DNA from: Gari tellinella
Lineage: Eukaryota; Mollusca; Bivalvia; Cardiida; Psammobiidae
Direction of reading: 5' to 3'
Length of the DNA: 64,000 bases
NCBI GenBank assembly: GCA_922989275.2
Contig: OV277858.1
Coordinates: 13,229,027 to 13,293,026, forward strand
Below are positions 55,089 to 64,000 of this stretch, in pieces; positions within the stretch are counted from its first letter, which is position 1; each line of letters begins with the position of its first letter. A program made the position numbers and the translations under genes. Below the pieces are notes generated by a model, which ran no database searches, was not told where the DNA came from, and worked only from the letters and a program-made list of their open reading frames with translations.

Positions 55089-56102
55089 ATGGCGGAAGTA
55101 AACAATGGAAATTCTACTTCCGGTACAGGTACGAAGCGAGGGAGGCCTGCAAAAAATGGTAAACAGAAGAAGTCAAACACAAAACAGTCAATAAACGGTG
55201 ACAGTGACAAGCAGGTAACATGTGTCAAGTGTTCAGATGTATTTGTAAATGATGACGACAAACTATTGGGCTGTGAGAGAAGCAGCAGTTGGTTCTGTGT
55301 TGAGTGTTTAGGTTTATCGGATTTCGAGTACGAAGTGATTGGGAGAAGGAAAGATTTTCACTGGTTTTGTGAAGAATGTGAGAAGCCTGCCATAACGGCA
55401 GTATCATCGGATAAACAAATAGAAGAGAAATGTGCAGCATACATGCAGTCAATGACCGGGAGAATTGGGTGCTTGGAGGAGAAGTTAAGTAGTAAGGCGG
55501 ACAGCAGTGATGTTGTGAATCTGGAAAAACGTGTTGAGAAATTAGAAGTGAAGGATAAACCTGTGCAAAGTGAGGTACAAAGTTACACTGTTCGGATGAC
55601 AATTGAAGAGCAGAGGGAAAGGGAATTCCGCAAGAAGAACATAATCATTCAGAACTTGAAAGAGTCTAATAAGAGAGAGTATACGGACAGGAATGAGGAG
55701 GATATTGAGTCAATTTATAAGCTATTCAGTGCGATGGGGGTTGATGAGGAAGATGTGGTAGAGAGCTATGATAGGATAGGGAAAAAGAACCCAAGTAAGC
55801 AAAGAATAACAAAAGTGACTGTTGACAGCGTAGAGGCCAAGAAAAAGATTCTAAAAAGCTCAAGAGTGCTAAAGGATGACGAGGACTACAAGAATATGTA
55901 TATAGGGCCTGATATCACAAAAATGCAGCGAGCAGAAGATTACAACTTGAGAAAGGAGTTGAGAGATAGGAAAAACCAGGGCGAAAGTGATATTTTTATC
56001 AGAGGAGGGAAACTTGTCCAGCGTCAACAGAGAGCCCTGCAGTTCAGGGGTGGAGCCATACGAGCCTCCTACACAGGCACAGTCTCGGAGGGTGAAGAGT
56101 AA
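55089..56102 (+). CDS. CR1-type LINE ORF1 protein with PHD-like zinc finger
   Basis: 337 residues. An AT-hook-like KRGRPAK sits at 17-22. A PHD-like zinc finger follows, with Cys at 45, 48, 62, 70, 73, 94 and 97 and the aromatic positions W68 and W92; the usual His ligand is not obvious. A coiled-coil-like stretch lies at about 105-165. A basic/acidic nucleic-acid-binding part starts near 180 (REFRKKNIIIQNLKES), like the RRM-type region of LINE ORF1 proteins. ORF1 proteins bind the element RNA. The start is the first Met after a leader without upstream Met in frame. ORF2 overlaps its last 116 nt in the +1 frame. Confidence 0.85.
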   Translation: MAEVNNGNSTSGTGTKRGRPAKNGKQKKSNTKQSINGDSDKQVTCVKCSDVFVNDDDKLLGCERSSSWFCVECLGLSDFEYEVIGRRKDFHWFCEECEKPAITAVSSDKQIEEKCAAYMQSMTGRIGCLEEKLSSKADSSDVVNLEKRVEKLEVKDKPVQSEVQSYTVRMTIEEQREREFRKKNIIIQNLKESNKREYTDRNEEDIESIYKLFSAMGVDEEDVVESYDRIGKKNPSKQRITKVTVDSVEAKKKILKSSRVLKDDEDYKNMYIGPDITKMQRAEDYNLRKELRDRKNQGESDIFIRGGKLVQRQQRALQFRGGAIRASYTGTVSEGEE

Positions 56103-59043
56103 ACAGCTCAGTAACTCATGTGTAAATAATTTTATCAGAAGTGGACTTAATATTTTATCGAGCAACGTGGATGTGATAACGACCAAAATGTTAGACTTAG
56201 AGCAGTGTGTTAAGGAACATAAACCAGACATTGTAGCACTAACAGAAGTAAAACCTAAGTACTGTAAGACTAGGCTGACGGAGACTGAAATAGTGTTGGA
56301 AGGCTACCATCCACCTTTCCATAACCTTGACTCAGAGGGACGTGGAGTTTGTATGTATGTTTCAAACCAGTTCAGGGTGGAGGCTTTTAATGTTGAAAAA
56401 GAGAACTCACAATGCTTCAAAGAATCTGTATTGGTCAGTGTCAAAGTTGGAGGAAATAAGACTGTTGTCGTAGGATGCGTTTATCGCAGCCCCTCAAGTG
56501 ATAGTGAAAACAATCGGAGCCTGGAAGACCTTCTTCGGCATGTAACAGATATGAACATACGATATATTATTATTGTTGGGGATTTCAACTATCCTAACAT
56601 AGACTGGAAACATGCATCAGCTACTGATGGTGAGAACACAGAGAGTGATCAGTTTACAGAGTGTATCAGGGATTGTTTCCTCAGCCAGCACGTAGACAAA
56701 CCGACAAGGTATCGCGGTGAACAAAGACCATCTATTTTGGACTTAGTACTGACAAGTGAAGAGAATGTGATTAAGGACTTAAGGTATTTAGCCCCACTAG
56801 GGAACAGTGACCATTGCACTTTGACATTTAAGTATGCATGCAAGACTGAGGTATTGAACAGCAAGACAACTAAGTTCAAATTTGATAAAGGAAATTATAA
56901 GGGAATGTGCGAAGTGTTGTCAGACATAGACTGGGAAAGGGAATTGGAAATGAAAGACATTCAGGAAGCATGGGATACCTTCAGTGACAAGTTGGAAAGT
57001 GCAATGCAAGAACACATACCAACCCACAGTGTGAGCAACAAACCAAACAAAAAGCGTCAGGCATATATGGACAGACAGGGGATGAGGCTACTGAAAACTA
57101 AACAGAAAGCATGGCAGACGTATACAGAAACTCAAGATTGCTATGACCACCAGAAATATTGTCAGGCAAGGAACAAGCTACGTGCTCACACAAGAGAAAC
57201 CAGACAGAACTTTGAGGAGGCAATAGCAAGTGAAATAAAAACAAATCCAAAGGCGTTTTGGAAATACATCAAATCAAAATTGACTGTGAAAAGTGGAGTT
57301 GGCGATCTCAAAGATAGCGAGGGTGTTGTGTACAGTGACGATAAAGCCAAAGCTAGACTACTGAACGACTTTTTCTGTAGTGTGTTCACCGATGAGGATA
57401 TAACAAGTGTGCCTATCATGGAAGAACGGTCAGAGAACAGTGTACTGTCAGAGTTGTGCATTATGGAGGAAATGATTCTGAAGAAACTATACGCCTTGAA
57501 AGTCAGCAAATCATCAGGTCCTGACGGGTTCCATCCGAGGGTCCTAAAGGAGATTGCACCCAGTATTGTCGCACCCCTGAGGATCATTTATCTGAAATCG
57601 CTAAAGTCAGGAGTACTGCCATCCCAGTGGAAACAAGGAAAGGTCACGCCCATCTTCAAAAAGGGTGACAGATGCTCACCGGGGAACTACAGGCCAGTCA
57701 GTCTGACTTCTGTCCTCTGCAAGACTATGGAATTCATCATCAGACAGGCAGTAATGGACCATATGACTGAAAACGATCTGTTTTGCGATGAGCAGCATGG
57801 GTTTGTGCCTAGGAGATCGTGCATGACGCAACTCCTTGTGTGCCTTGATGAATGGACGGAGGCACTTGATAGAGGGGACCCAATTGACACCGTGTACCTT
57901 GACTTTAAAAAAGCGTTTGACGCCGTCCCGCATGAAAGACTGTGCAGCAAACTTGACAGCTATGGTATTAAGGGGGACATTGGAGCCTGGATCAGAAACT
58001 TCCTACAGGGTCGCACACAGAGGGTTTCTTTGAACGGATACACATCTGAATGGTCAAGCGTCACCAGTGGCATTCCCCAGGGCAGCGTGCTAGGCCCTGT
58101 CCTCTTTGTTATCTTTATTAACGATCTACCAGACGTCGTGACTTGTGTCACAAGGATCTTCGCAGACGACACTAAGGTATCCGGGAGAGCGTCAACGGAT
58201 GCGAACAGGGTCAAGCTACAGGCAGACATCGAGCGACTTTCCGAGTGGTCAGACAAGTGGCAACTGAAATTTAACACCGGCAAGTGTGGTGTCATGCATC
58301 TCGGCAACAGCAACCCTCACCATACGTACCAGATGAGAGACAACAATGGCCAATACAGGGAACTGCAAGAAACAGAGCCTGAAAAATACCTTGGTCTACA
58401 TATTGACAATAAGCTTACTTTTCACCAGCATGTTAGCCAGGCAGTAACGAAGGCCAACAGAATACTAGGCATCATTAAACGCACCTTTGTTAGTAGAGAT
58501 AACACCATCATCAAGAGACTGTATACGACAATGGTACGGCCGATTCTGGAATATGGAAACGCACCCAGGATCCACCAGTTTGCCGGGGACATGGATAAGT
58601 TGGAAAGGGTTCAGCGGAGGGCAACAAAGCTCTGCAGAAGCATAAAAGACCTCCCCTACGAAGAGAGATTGCAGAAGCTCCGACTACCGTCCTTACACCA
58701 TAGACGAGAAAGAGGAGATATGATCCAAGTGTTCAAGATCCTGACTGGAAGGGACAACATAAATGAGAAGAAGCTGCTTCCAAGAGCATATGGAACCAGA
58801 ACAAGAGGCCACAATCTGAAGCTGGGGAAAAAACAAGGCATACTGAACATCAGGAAGCACTATTTTGGTCTGAGAGTAGTGAACAGCTGGAATTCCCTAC
58901 CAGACTGGGTTGTCAGAGCCAAGGATGTGAATGGATTTAAAGACAGTGTAGACAAGTGTTCGACAAACAGACAATACATCACTCGCCCCACGCATGCGAC
59001 GAGTATGTTTCAAAGAAGACCTGAGCGGGAGTCACAGGCTTAG
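55987..59043 (+). CDS. CR1-type LINE ORF2: endonuclease and reverse transcriptase
   Basis: Open for 1018 codons. The endonuclease runs from about residue 50 to 285: DIVALTEVKPK (catalytic Glu), RGVCMYVS, VGCVYRSPSS, GDFNYPNIDW near 198, and GNSDHCTL near 272. RT: SKSSGPDGFHPRVL near 510, WKQGKVTPIFKKGD, YRPVSLTSV, QHGFVPRRSC, VYLDFKKAFDAVPH near 636, GIPQGSVLGP and FADDTK near 724, all catalytic residues present. The C-terminal part has IKRLYTTMVRPILEYG, RVQRRATK and YFGLRVVNSWNSLP, typical of CR1/L2. It nicks DNA and copies element RNA at the nick. The true start is uncertain because the first 37 codons overlap ORF1; reinitiation or frameshifting is possible. Confidence 0.9.
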   Translation: MIFLSEEGNLSSVNREPCSSGVEPYEPPTQAQSRRVKSKQLSNSCVNNFIRSGLNILSSNVDVITTKMLDLEQCVKEHKPDIVALTEVKPKYCKTRLTETEIVLEGYHPPFHNLDSEGRGVCMYVSNQFRVEAFNVEKENSQCFKESVLVSVKVGGNKTVVVGCVYRSPSSDSENNRSLEDLLRHVTDMNIRYIIIVGDFNYPNIDWKHASATDGENTESDQFTECIRDCFLSQHVDKPTRYRGEQRPSILDLVLTSEENVIKDLRYLAPLGNSDHCTLTFKYACKTEVLNSKTTKFKFDKGNYKGMCEVLSDIDWERELEMKDIQEAWDTFSDKLESAMQEHIPTHSVSNKPNKKRQAYMDRQGMRLLKTKQKAWQTYTETQDCYDHQKYCQARNKLRAHTRETRQNFEEAIASEIKTNPKAFWKYIKSKLTVKSGVGDLKDSEGVVYSDDKAKARLLNDFFCSVFTDEDITSVPIMEERSENSVLSELCIMEEMILKKLYALKVSKSSGPDGFHPRVLKEIAPSIVAPLRIIYLKSLKSGVLPSQWKQGKVTPIFKKGDRCSPGNYRPVSLTSVLCKTMEFIIRQAVMDHMTENDLFCDEQHGFVPRRSCMTQLLVCLDEWTEALDRGDPIDTVYLDFKKAFDAVPHERLCSKLDSYGIKGDIGAWIRNFLQGRTQRVSLNGYTSEWSSVTSGIPQGSVLGPVLFVIFINDLPDVVTCVTRIFADDTKVSGRASTDANRVKLQADIERLSEWSDKWQLKFNTGKCGVMHLGNSNPHHTYQMRDNNGQYRELQETEPEKYLGLHIDNKLTFHQHVSQAVTKANRILGIIKRTFVSRDNTIIKRLYTTMVRPILEYGNAPRIHQFAGDMDKLERVQRRATKLCRSIKDLPYEERLQKLRLPSLHHRRERGDMIQVFKILTGRDNINEKKLLPRAYGTRTRGHNLKLGKKQGILNIRKHYFGLRVVNSWNSLPDWVVRAKDVNGFKDSVDKCSTNRQYITRPTHATSMFQRRPERESQA

Positions 59044-59082
59044 GCCTTTATCCTGTATTTGCGGTATCACGGTATCACGGTA

Positions 59083-59439
59083 TGTATCCATTATTCTGAG
59101 AACAACATACTTTTCATTTCAACCTTTCGTCTGCGTGAGTAATAACTTGTTAAACTAATTAGTTAGGGAGTTTTCAACAAAGTGACACAGAAAATATAAT
59201 TAGATCACTGAGGGTGACTGACCTACTGTCAATCTGCATGAACTAACCTATTTGCGTATTCTGTTTTACAGTGGCGATCAGCGTGATAAAGGTTAATTTT
59301 AATTTCGTTGACTGTTACCCTAACCATCATACTGTTTTAATGTTGATTTTTCAGGCTAAAACAAGACTCGATACATGATTGGGTATCTCCAGTTGCGAGT
59401 TCTGACCTGGAAACATTGTTGGGACATTGAAATAGCAGA
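59083..59439. other. Unassigned DNA
   Basis: Nothing recognised. Confidence 0.35.
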
Positions 59440-60000
59440 TAAATGTAGGCCTACTGAAGTTGTCACTGCTAATGACGCTGGCCGCTTATGATCATCAACT
59501 GTATCGAGAGCAGTGTGCTAAAGTAAACAAACTATTAGCAAAGTCAAGGGTTAATTTTTACACAGAAAAGGTAGAATCCTGTCAATAGGACTCGAAGAGT
59601 CTTTTTATAGTCACTAAGCATCTCCTTGGTGCAAACAATGAAATTGCACTGCCAAAGAATGTGTCCTCCGAACAACTTGCGCATGATTTCAGCGACTTTT
59701 TTATTGAAAAGGTGGACTCTGAATCAACGTCATGCACCCCAGTCATCACAGAAACGTTGCATTCAATGAATTCTTTAGAAAGCTTTGACACTGCTACAGC
59801 AGCAGAAATTAGGGAGATTGTGAAGGCATCCCCATGTAAGTCCTGTGAACTCGACCCAATACCTACATGGCTCTTAAAATTATGCCTTGAAAGCTCCAAC
59901 CGTCGTTAACAAAAATTGTGAACTCTTCGCTGGAAACTGCCTTTGTTCCAAAAGAATTCAAAAAGTCGCATGTAAGACCTCTCCATAATCACTGTTTAAG
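59440..60000 (+). pseudogene. Jockey/CR1-type RT fragment
   Basis: Plus-strand frames give NKLLAKSRVNFYTEKVES, a stop, HLLGANNEIALPKN, QLAHDFSDFFIEKV, ATAAEIREIVKASPCKSCEL then DPIPTWLLK, and after a frameshift a NSSLETAFVPKEFKKSHVRPL-like piece. This is the region just before and at the start of a non-LTR RT (the K-S-C-x-L-D-P-I-P-T-W-L motif). It stops before the palm motifs. It is a different family from the neighbouring CR1 element, which has SSGPDGFHPRVL at that place. Confidence 0.7.
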
Positions 60001-61139
60001 TCAGTTCCCGAAATCAAGTTAGTATTTTTGAGGTGTCTAAGGCGCATTAAGCTATTCCCGCTGTGGAGCAAGTCAGTAATCCACGTTTTAAACAGCATAA
60101 TAATGCTAACAAATTGTTCCAGTTTAGGAAAAAAAAGTATGGAAGTTCTGCGTAGTAAAGGTAGCTTACTGACATATTTAATTCGGGCTCCAACACATTT
60201 TTACTTTTAACTATTTTTTTTGTTTCTGAATCAAGTTATCTCAACAGCCCAGAAAGAATACTTCATATTTCCAAGTTTTCTTACTCGGGTTCTTATTTTC
60301 ATTCACAGTAAGCTTCAGTACTTCAAAGTGAACAGTGAAGAACGCCAAGCTCTATCCATGCGTCACGGGGAAGACAAGCCAAAACACAAAGTAAACATTT
60401 TGGTGCGATATTGCGTGATCAGCAACTTGCCTTCTTTACTCGAGCCTGTGGGTCTCGGCGGCGAGGGGAAGCAAAGTCTCAACAAGACCGTTCGACCACA
60501 TCTGAGTGCAGCAGCCGTGACGTTGCATGCCAAACCTGTCATAAATTAGCTCATATGTTAATGGTCAGAGAGAAAATAAAATTAGATCTTTTAGCTTTAA
60601 ACGAAGATAAAATTTATATATTCAACACCATAAACGGGGGAACTCGTTTTTATTTACCATTCAAGCAATTGAAAGCAACGATGAATATAAAATCTTCAAT
60701 CGTTTCCTCAAGCATTTCAAATAATAAACTTTCTAAATTTTGGACTGGATTAGACACCGAGCAGATATTTTTTGGGTTTCATCTGGTTCCAAATGTTTCG
60801 AAAATTTAGCCGTATTCAATGTTCATTTTGCTTAGTTGGACATATAAATACTTACCTGCCGTGATATCACGTTTACAAGAATATTGCCAAAACAAAGAAC
60901 GCTTTAACGTCGCAAATCATGACGTTGACGTCATTTCTTTTTTTAAACATAAATCAAACTACCCGCCGCGTTAAAACATCCAGAAAATTATAAAATATCG
61001 ATATATCGCCGAAAAAAATTGAATTCGACAGTGTAAATAATCCTCTTTTAGAAAATGAGTAAATTAAAAAAAATACCGGTTTTGCCGTGGAACGGCCCAT
61101 ATATATTATGCCACTTTAGTACTTGGTTATCTGGAAGAG
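60001..61139. other. Unassigned DNA
   Basis: The frame at 60411-60809 is unrecognised. A CRE-like GACGTCA occurs at about 60928. Confidence 0.35.
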
Positions 61140-62100
61140 ATATTATATAAACAGATAGAAGCTATACATGGAAATGAAATTGCAACCTATATAAAGAAAA
61201 AATTGAAAAGATTTCTGGATGATTGCTTATTCATTAGGATCGATACACAATATTGTCTCATTGATTTTCATAACGACATACAATTTACAGTTGAAATTAA
61301 CCAAAATGAACTACCTTTCCTAGATATTCTGCTTTACAAAAAAGACGGCGTTTTAGAAACGGATATTTATTTTAAAGACACAGACTCAAAGCAAAACTTA
61401 AATTTTAAATCGTGCCACCCTAAACATACTAAATTAAGTATTCCATACAATCTTGCGAGGAGAATTTACACAATTGTATCTGATCAAAAAGTTAGAAACA
61501 ATCGGCTGAAAGAACTATCATCCTCACTTTTGAAAAGAAATTATCTAAAATACGGTAATACAAAAAGGCATAACGGAGGCTATTAAAATCCCAAGAACTT
61601 CATTATTAAAGACACGGGCGAAACTAAGTCAGGACATAATACCACTTGTCTCAACTTTTAATCCGAAAAAATCTGAATTAATCGACAATGTAAAGAATAA
61701 TCTACTGATTGGGTATGCAGACGAAAGAATGTCGGATGTCTTAGTGAACAGTAAAATTATAAAAATAGTAAACGGTAAACTACGAATTGGGCAAAAAATA
61801 CTGTCCAGAGCAGAGATCATAGTCTACATACTGATGAACATAATACTAATTTCAAAATCACTATATGCAAACGTCCAAAATTTGGCCATTGTAATTATTT
61901 GAAAGAAGGATCCTATTTTACTTTCGATGGAAAACAGTTCTTTGTTCATGAAAATATGTAATGTGATGTTTAGAAATAGACGCACAGTACATGCCTAACA
62001 AATACGGGACACGGCAAAATAGATAATACGTCGGCTAGGTTGATAAAAGAACACTATTTTATTAATTGCTTCAAACCCAAACTAAATAGCTCATGTAAAT
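61140..62100 (+). pseudogene. Penelope-like retroelement, RT C-terminal part and trace of GIY-YIG end
   Basis: Starts within RT at KKLKRFLDDCLFI (motif C, FLDD), then NQNELPFLDILLYKKDG, TDIYFKDTDSKQNLNFKSCH, PKHTKLSIPYNLARRI and IVSDQKVRNNRLKEL. After frameshifts there are remains of the linker (KRPKFGHCNYL, a C-x2-C-type CxxC region, TFDGKQFFVHENM) and a last piece HYFINCFKPKLN that fits the end of a GIY-YIG domain. Most of the endonuclease is deleted. The order and motifs are those of Penelope-like elements. The open part is 61203-61586; dead copy. Confidence 0.8.
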
Positions 62101-62157
62101 AAATATAACTCTATACGTTCATTACCAGTAAAATATATTTCAAGTATTTGTTGTGAT

Positions 62158-62218
62158 TGTGACGTCATAGCGTTGAATTTATGTCGTTACATCATTACGT
62201 CATCGCTATGACGTCACA
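62158..62218. promoter_or_regulatory. Inverted repeat of two CRE octamers
   Basis: TGTGACGTCATAGCG (62158-62172) and its exact complement (62204-62218) each contain TGACGTCA, the palindromic cAMP-response element, separated by 31 bp that holds a further TTACGTCAT. No gene is visible beside it, so a regulatory role is only possible, and it may simply be a short hairpin. Confidence 0.45.
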
Positions 62219-62339
62219 TTGTAACGTTATCAACAAGAAACATTATTTACACTGATGAGCCGCGAAGCCAAACATACTTGTATACTTGAATATTAAATAT
62301 TAGTAAAACCGTAACATTAAAAGTCATATTTTCGTTTTT

Positions 62340-62340
<1 letters not shown>

Positions 62341-62368
<28 letters not shown>
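62341..62368. repeat. (AT)n microsatellite
   Basis: About 14 uninterrupted AT units. Confidence 0.95.
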
Positions 62369-62370
<2 letters not shown>

Positions 62371-64000
62371 CAACGATTTGACGTCATATGATTTAAGGGG
62401 AGGTAATCATGACGTTAAGCTGTAAAATACATATTCTGCCTGAGTCTAATTGATTTTTAATTATTATTGATTAACTTTGGTTTAATTATTTTGATGAATT
62501 GTTTTTCCTTTACTAACCTAGCTGACGGATTTATGGTTTTCATTTTATAAAATATAATATACTCAACACAAAGAGTTATGGAATTCTCAGAAACCATGGA
62601 ACAAAAGAACACCAACGCAAACCAGTATTTAATTTTTAGTTATTTAATTAGATGCATGTACTGGCTAGTCGCAGGTGGTTATATTTGTTTGATAGCTCCT
62701 ATAACCTCGATGTAGCAATGTGCTAAGTAACCTAGGGGTCGAAGTCATTTTTTACAAAATTAGTGTCCACAGAATAGTCCCTACATTTATGCAAAACACA
62801 ATATTAAGCTGTGAGTTTCAATATTTGTAATTAAGTTCCTTTAGTTGTCACATGGCATCAACGTAATTACCACTACAGCAATATTCCTATGCACTATAGG
62901 AATCCTGTAAGGGCCATCTTAATCCACATAATTGACGCAATAGTAACATTCATACACCTGCAATAGCTAAGTACAATCGCTATAGCAACCTATACATATT
63001 TTAAACCAACATTCTTTCCCGCTATAGAAAATTTTAGCGACATATGCTACAACTACCAGACTAAGCCAGAGGGCACCTAGCAATACGATTGTATGGTAAA
63101 GCCCCACTTAACGTATCTAAACGTACCAGCAAATACCAGCAACAACAATTGACTAAAGACTTGTGCACTCATATTAAGCTCCTATACATCAGATTAGTAT
63201 GACCCAAACTCAATTTTGACATTCCAAATTAATGATTAGGACTTCATAAGACACACTCCACGTCGTCCTCAAGCACCACTCTTGTAAAAAACGTAATAAG
63301 AACCGCAACTTAAAGAAGATTAAGAAAGTGATATATCAGCAAGAAGTACTTGCTATTTAGACCAAACAAAGGCATATGCAGTCCACTACACTATATTGAA
63401 GTGCTGTGTTAATTTAATCTTGTAACCATACCTAGATTTAACAAGTTGATTCTGTCATTAAACCAGTATTCGGGATTAATGTTAGCTGTGGCGCCAGATC
63501 ACAAAAAACTAGATGTTATTTGGATTATAAACTCTCCTGAACCTATTGTACTCAAGATGGGACGTTCACACACTTGCACGTTTGCCGTAGCTGCAGTATA
63601 GCAAACCCAAAACTGGGGGATGTAGTTTATGTTGTGTCCACCATCTGCGAATAAATGGTATGTACTGATTCGGTTGGCAGGTCAGAATATATGACTAACG
63701 TCTTCCTCGATGAGCCACAGTCGCCAACAACAAACTGAAGGAACTAATTCAAATAGAAGCAATTTCCTCAATAAAGTTTATACGCTATTTCTATCTCAAA
63801 AATTTAGATATGCTCAAGTGGATGGGGTAGTGGATACAATTATGTACAAAAAAAACTTGCGTCATTATTTACCCCAGCAAATCACCTACGACTGGCCTGT
63901 GTCACATACCGACACATTCGCCCCTAAGCAAAATAAGTGTTATTATACTGAACACATTATACTAATATAGTTTCTAGTGTTAAAATATTTTGCTCTAATA
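62369..64000. other. Unassigned AT-rich DNA
   Basis: No domain or repeat recognised. The 86-codon frame at 63710-63970 (plus) has no motif I can name; it could be a fragment of something extending past the window, but is not supported. Confidence 0.35.

Larger units (their letters stand above)
54904..59082 (+). mobile_element. CR1-type LINE, apparently full coding capacity
   Basis: A 185 bp leader, ORF1 (55089-56102), overlapping ORF2 (55987-59043), and a very short 3' end with three direct CGGTATCA units (about 59062-59082). CR1/L2-group elements typically end in a few copies of an 8 bp repeat and not in poly-A. Both frames are open, in contrast to every other LINE in the window, so it is probably young. 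No target-site duplication was found. The 5' junction lies in the LTR remnant. Confidence 0.85.

Noticed and set aside
55225..58850. Several minus-strand frames of 64-133 codons inside the CR1 element
   Set aside because: They are complements of strongly supported ORF1 and ORF2 and show no domain.
24..64000. CRISPR array or prokaryotic operon structure
   Set aside because: Repeats are long, diverged and without regular spacers. Gene content is eukaryotic retroelements.

Overview
This window looks like AT-rich animal intergenic DNA, most plausibly from a bivalve mollusc or a related invertebrate. The reasons are the absence of any recognisable host gene, the mixture of decayed LINE lineages, a Penelope-like element and Tc1, pogo and piggyBac-type DNA elements, the tRNA-derived SINEs, and a roughly 160 bp tandem repeat. 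Species is not decided. Nearly everything that can be named is mobile or repetitive DNA, mostly broken. No multi-exon host gene was recognised, but exons without clear family motifs could be missed by reading alone.

Layout. 1-5262: a non-LTR retrotransposon (LINE-A, endonuclease plus reverse transcriptase), cut in its RT by a pogo/Tigger-type DNA element inserted at TA, with a 150 bp tandem repeat in its 3' region. 5263-13110: mostly unassigned, with a small inverted-repeat element, one copy of a dispersed repeat whose inverted partner lies at 18340-19170, a 135 bp tandem repeat, and a decayed DUF3504 (Crypton/ZMYM-like) fragment. 13114-16711: MITE fragments, a Tc1-type element with TIRs and TA duplication, and hairpin elements. 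19226-19656: two tRNA-like SINE heads and a tRNA-Asp pseudogene. 20426-27320: two TTAA-type MITEs, a shattered L1/Tx1-type LINE, and two opposed arrays of a 160 bp repeat inside that LINE. 28249-31515: a 3.3 kb inverted-repeat element with subterminal GACCC motifs and mirrored triplet-repeat arms. 31582-37520: a hairpin-headed repeat, two 0.96 kb MITEs tail to tail, and an L1-type C-terminal fragment. 39069-46802: a SINE with an 11 bp target duplication, a third 160 bp array, two 31 bp minisatellite blocks, a second hairpin-headed repeat and an RT remnant.

50554-54903 is a rearranged Ty3/gypsy-like element on the minus strand. Its gag is open, it has a predicted -1 frameshift site and a protease, and pol stops at the start of RT, where it is joined to an inverted LTR-end/PBS segment identical over 80 bp to the one upstream of gag. 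54904-59082 is the best preserved element: a CR1-type LINE with open ORF1 (PHD-like zinc finger) and open ORF2 (1018 aa endonuclease and RT). Downstream are a jockey/CR1-type RT fragment and a Penelope-like RT fragment, then about 1.6 kb with little to name.

The observations most worth checking are the inverted PBS/LTR ends around gag-pol, the opposed 160 bp arrays with a shared flank, the element with triplet-repeat arms, the TTAA MITE family with a conserved internal hairpin, and the intact CR1 copy.
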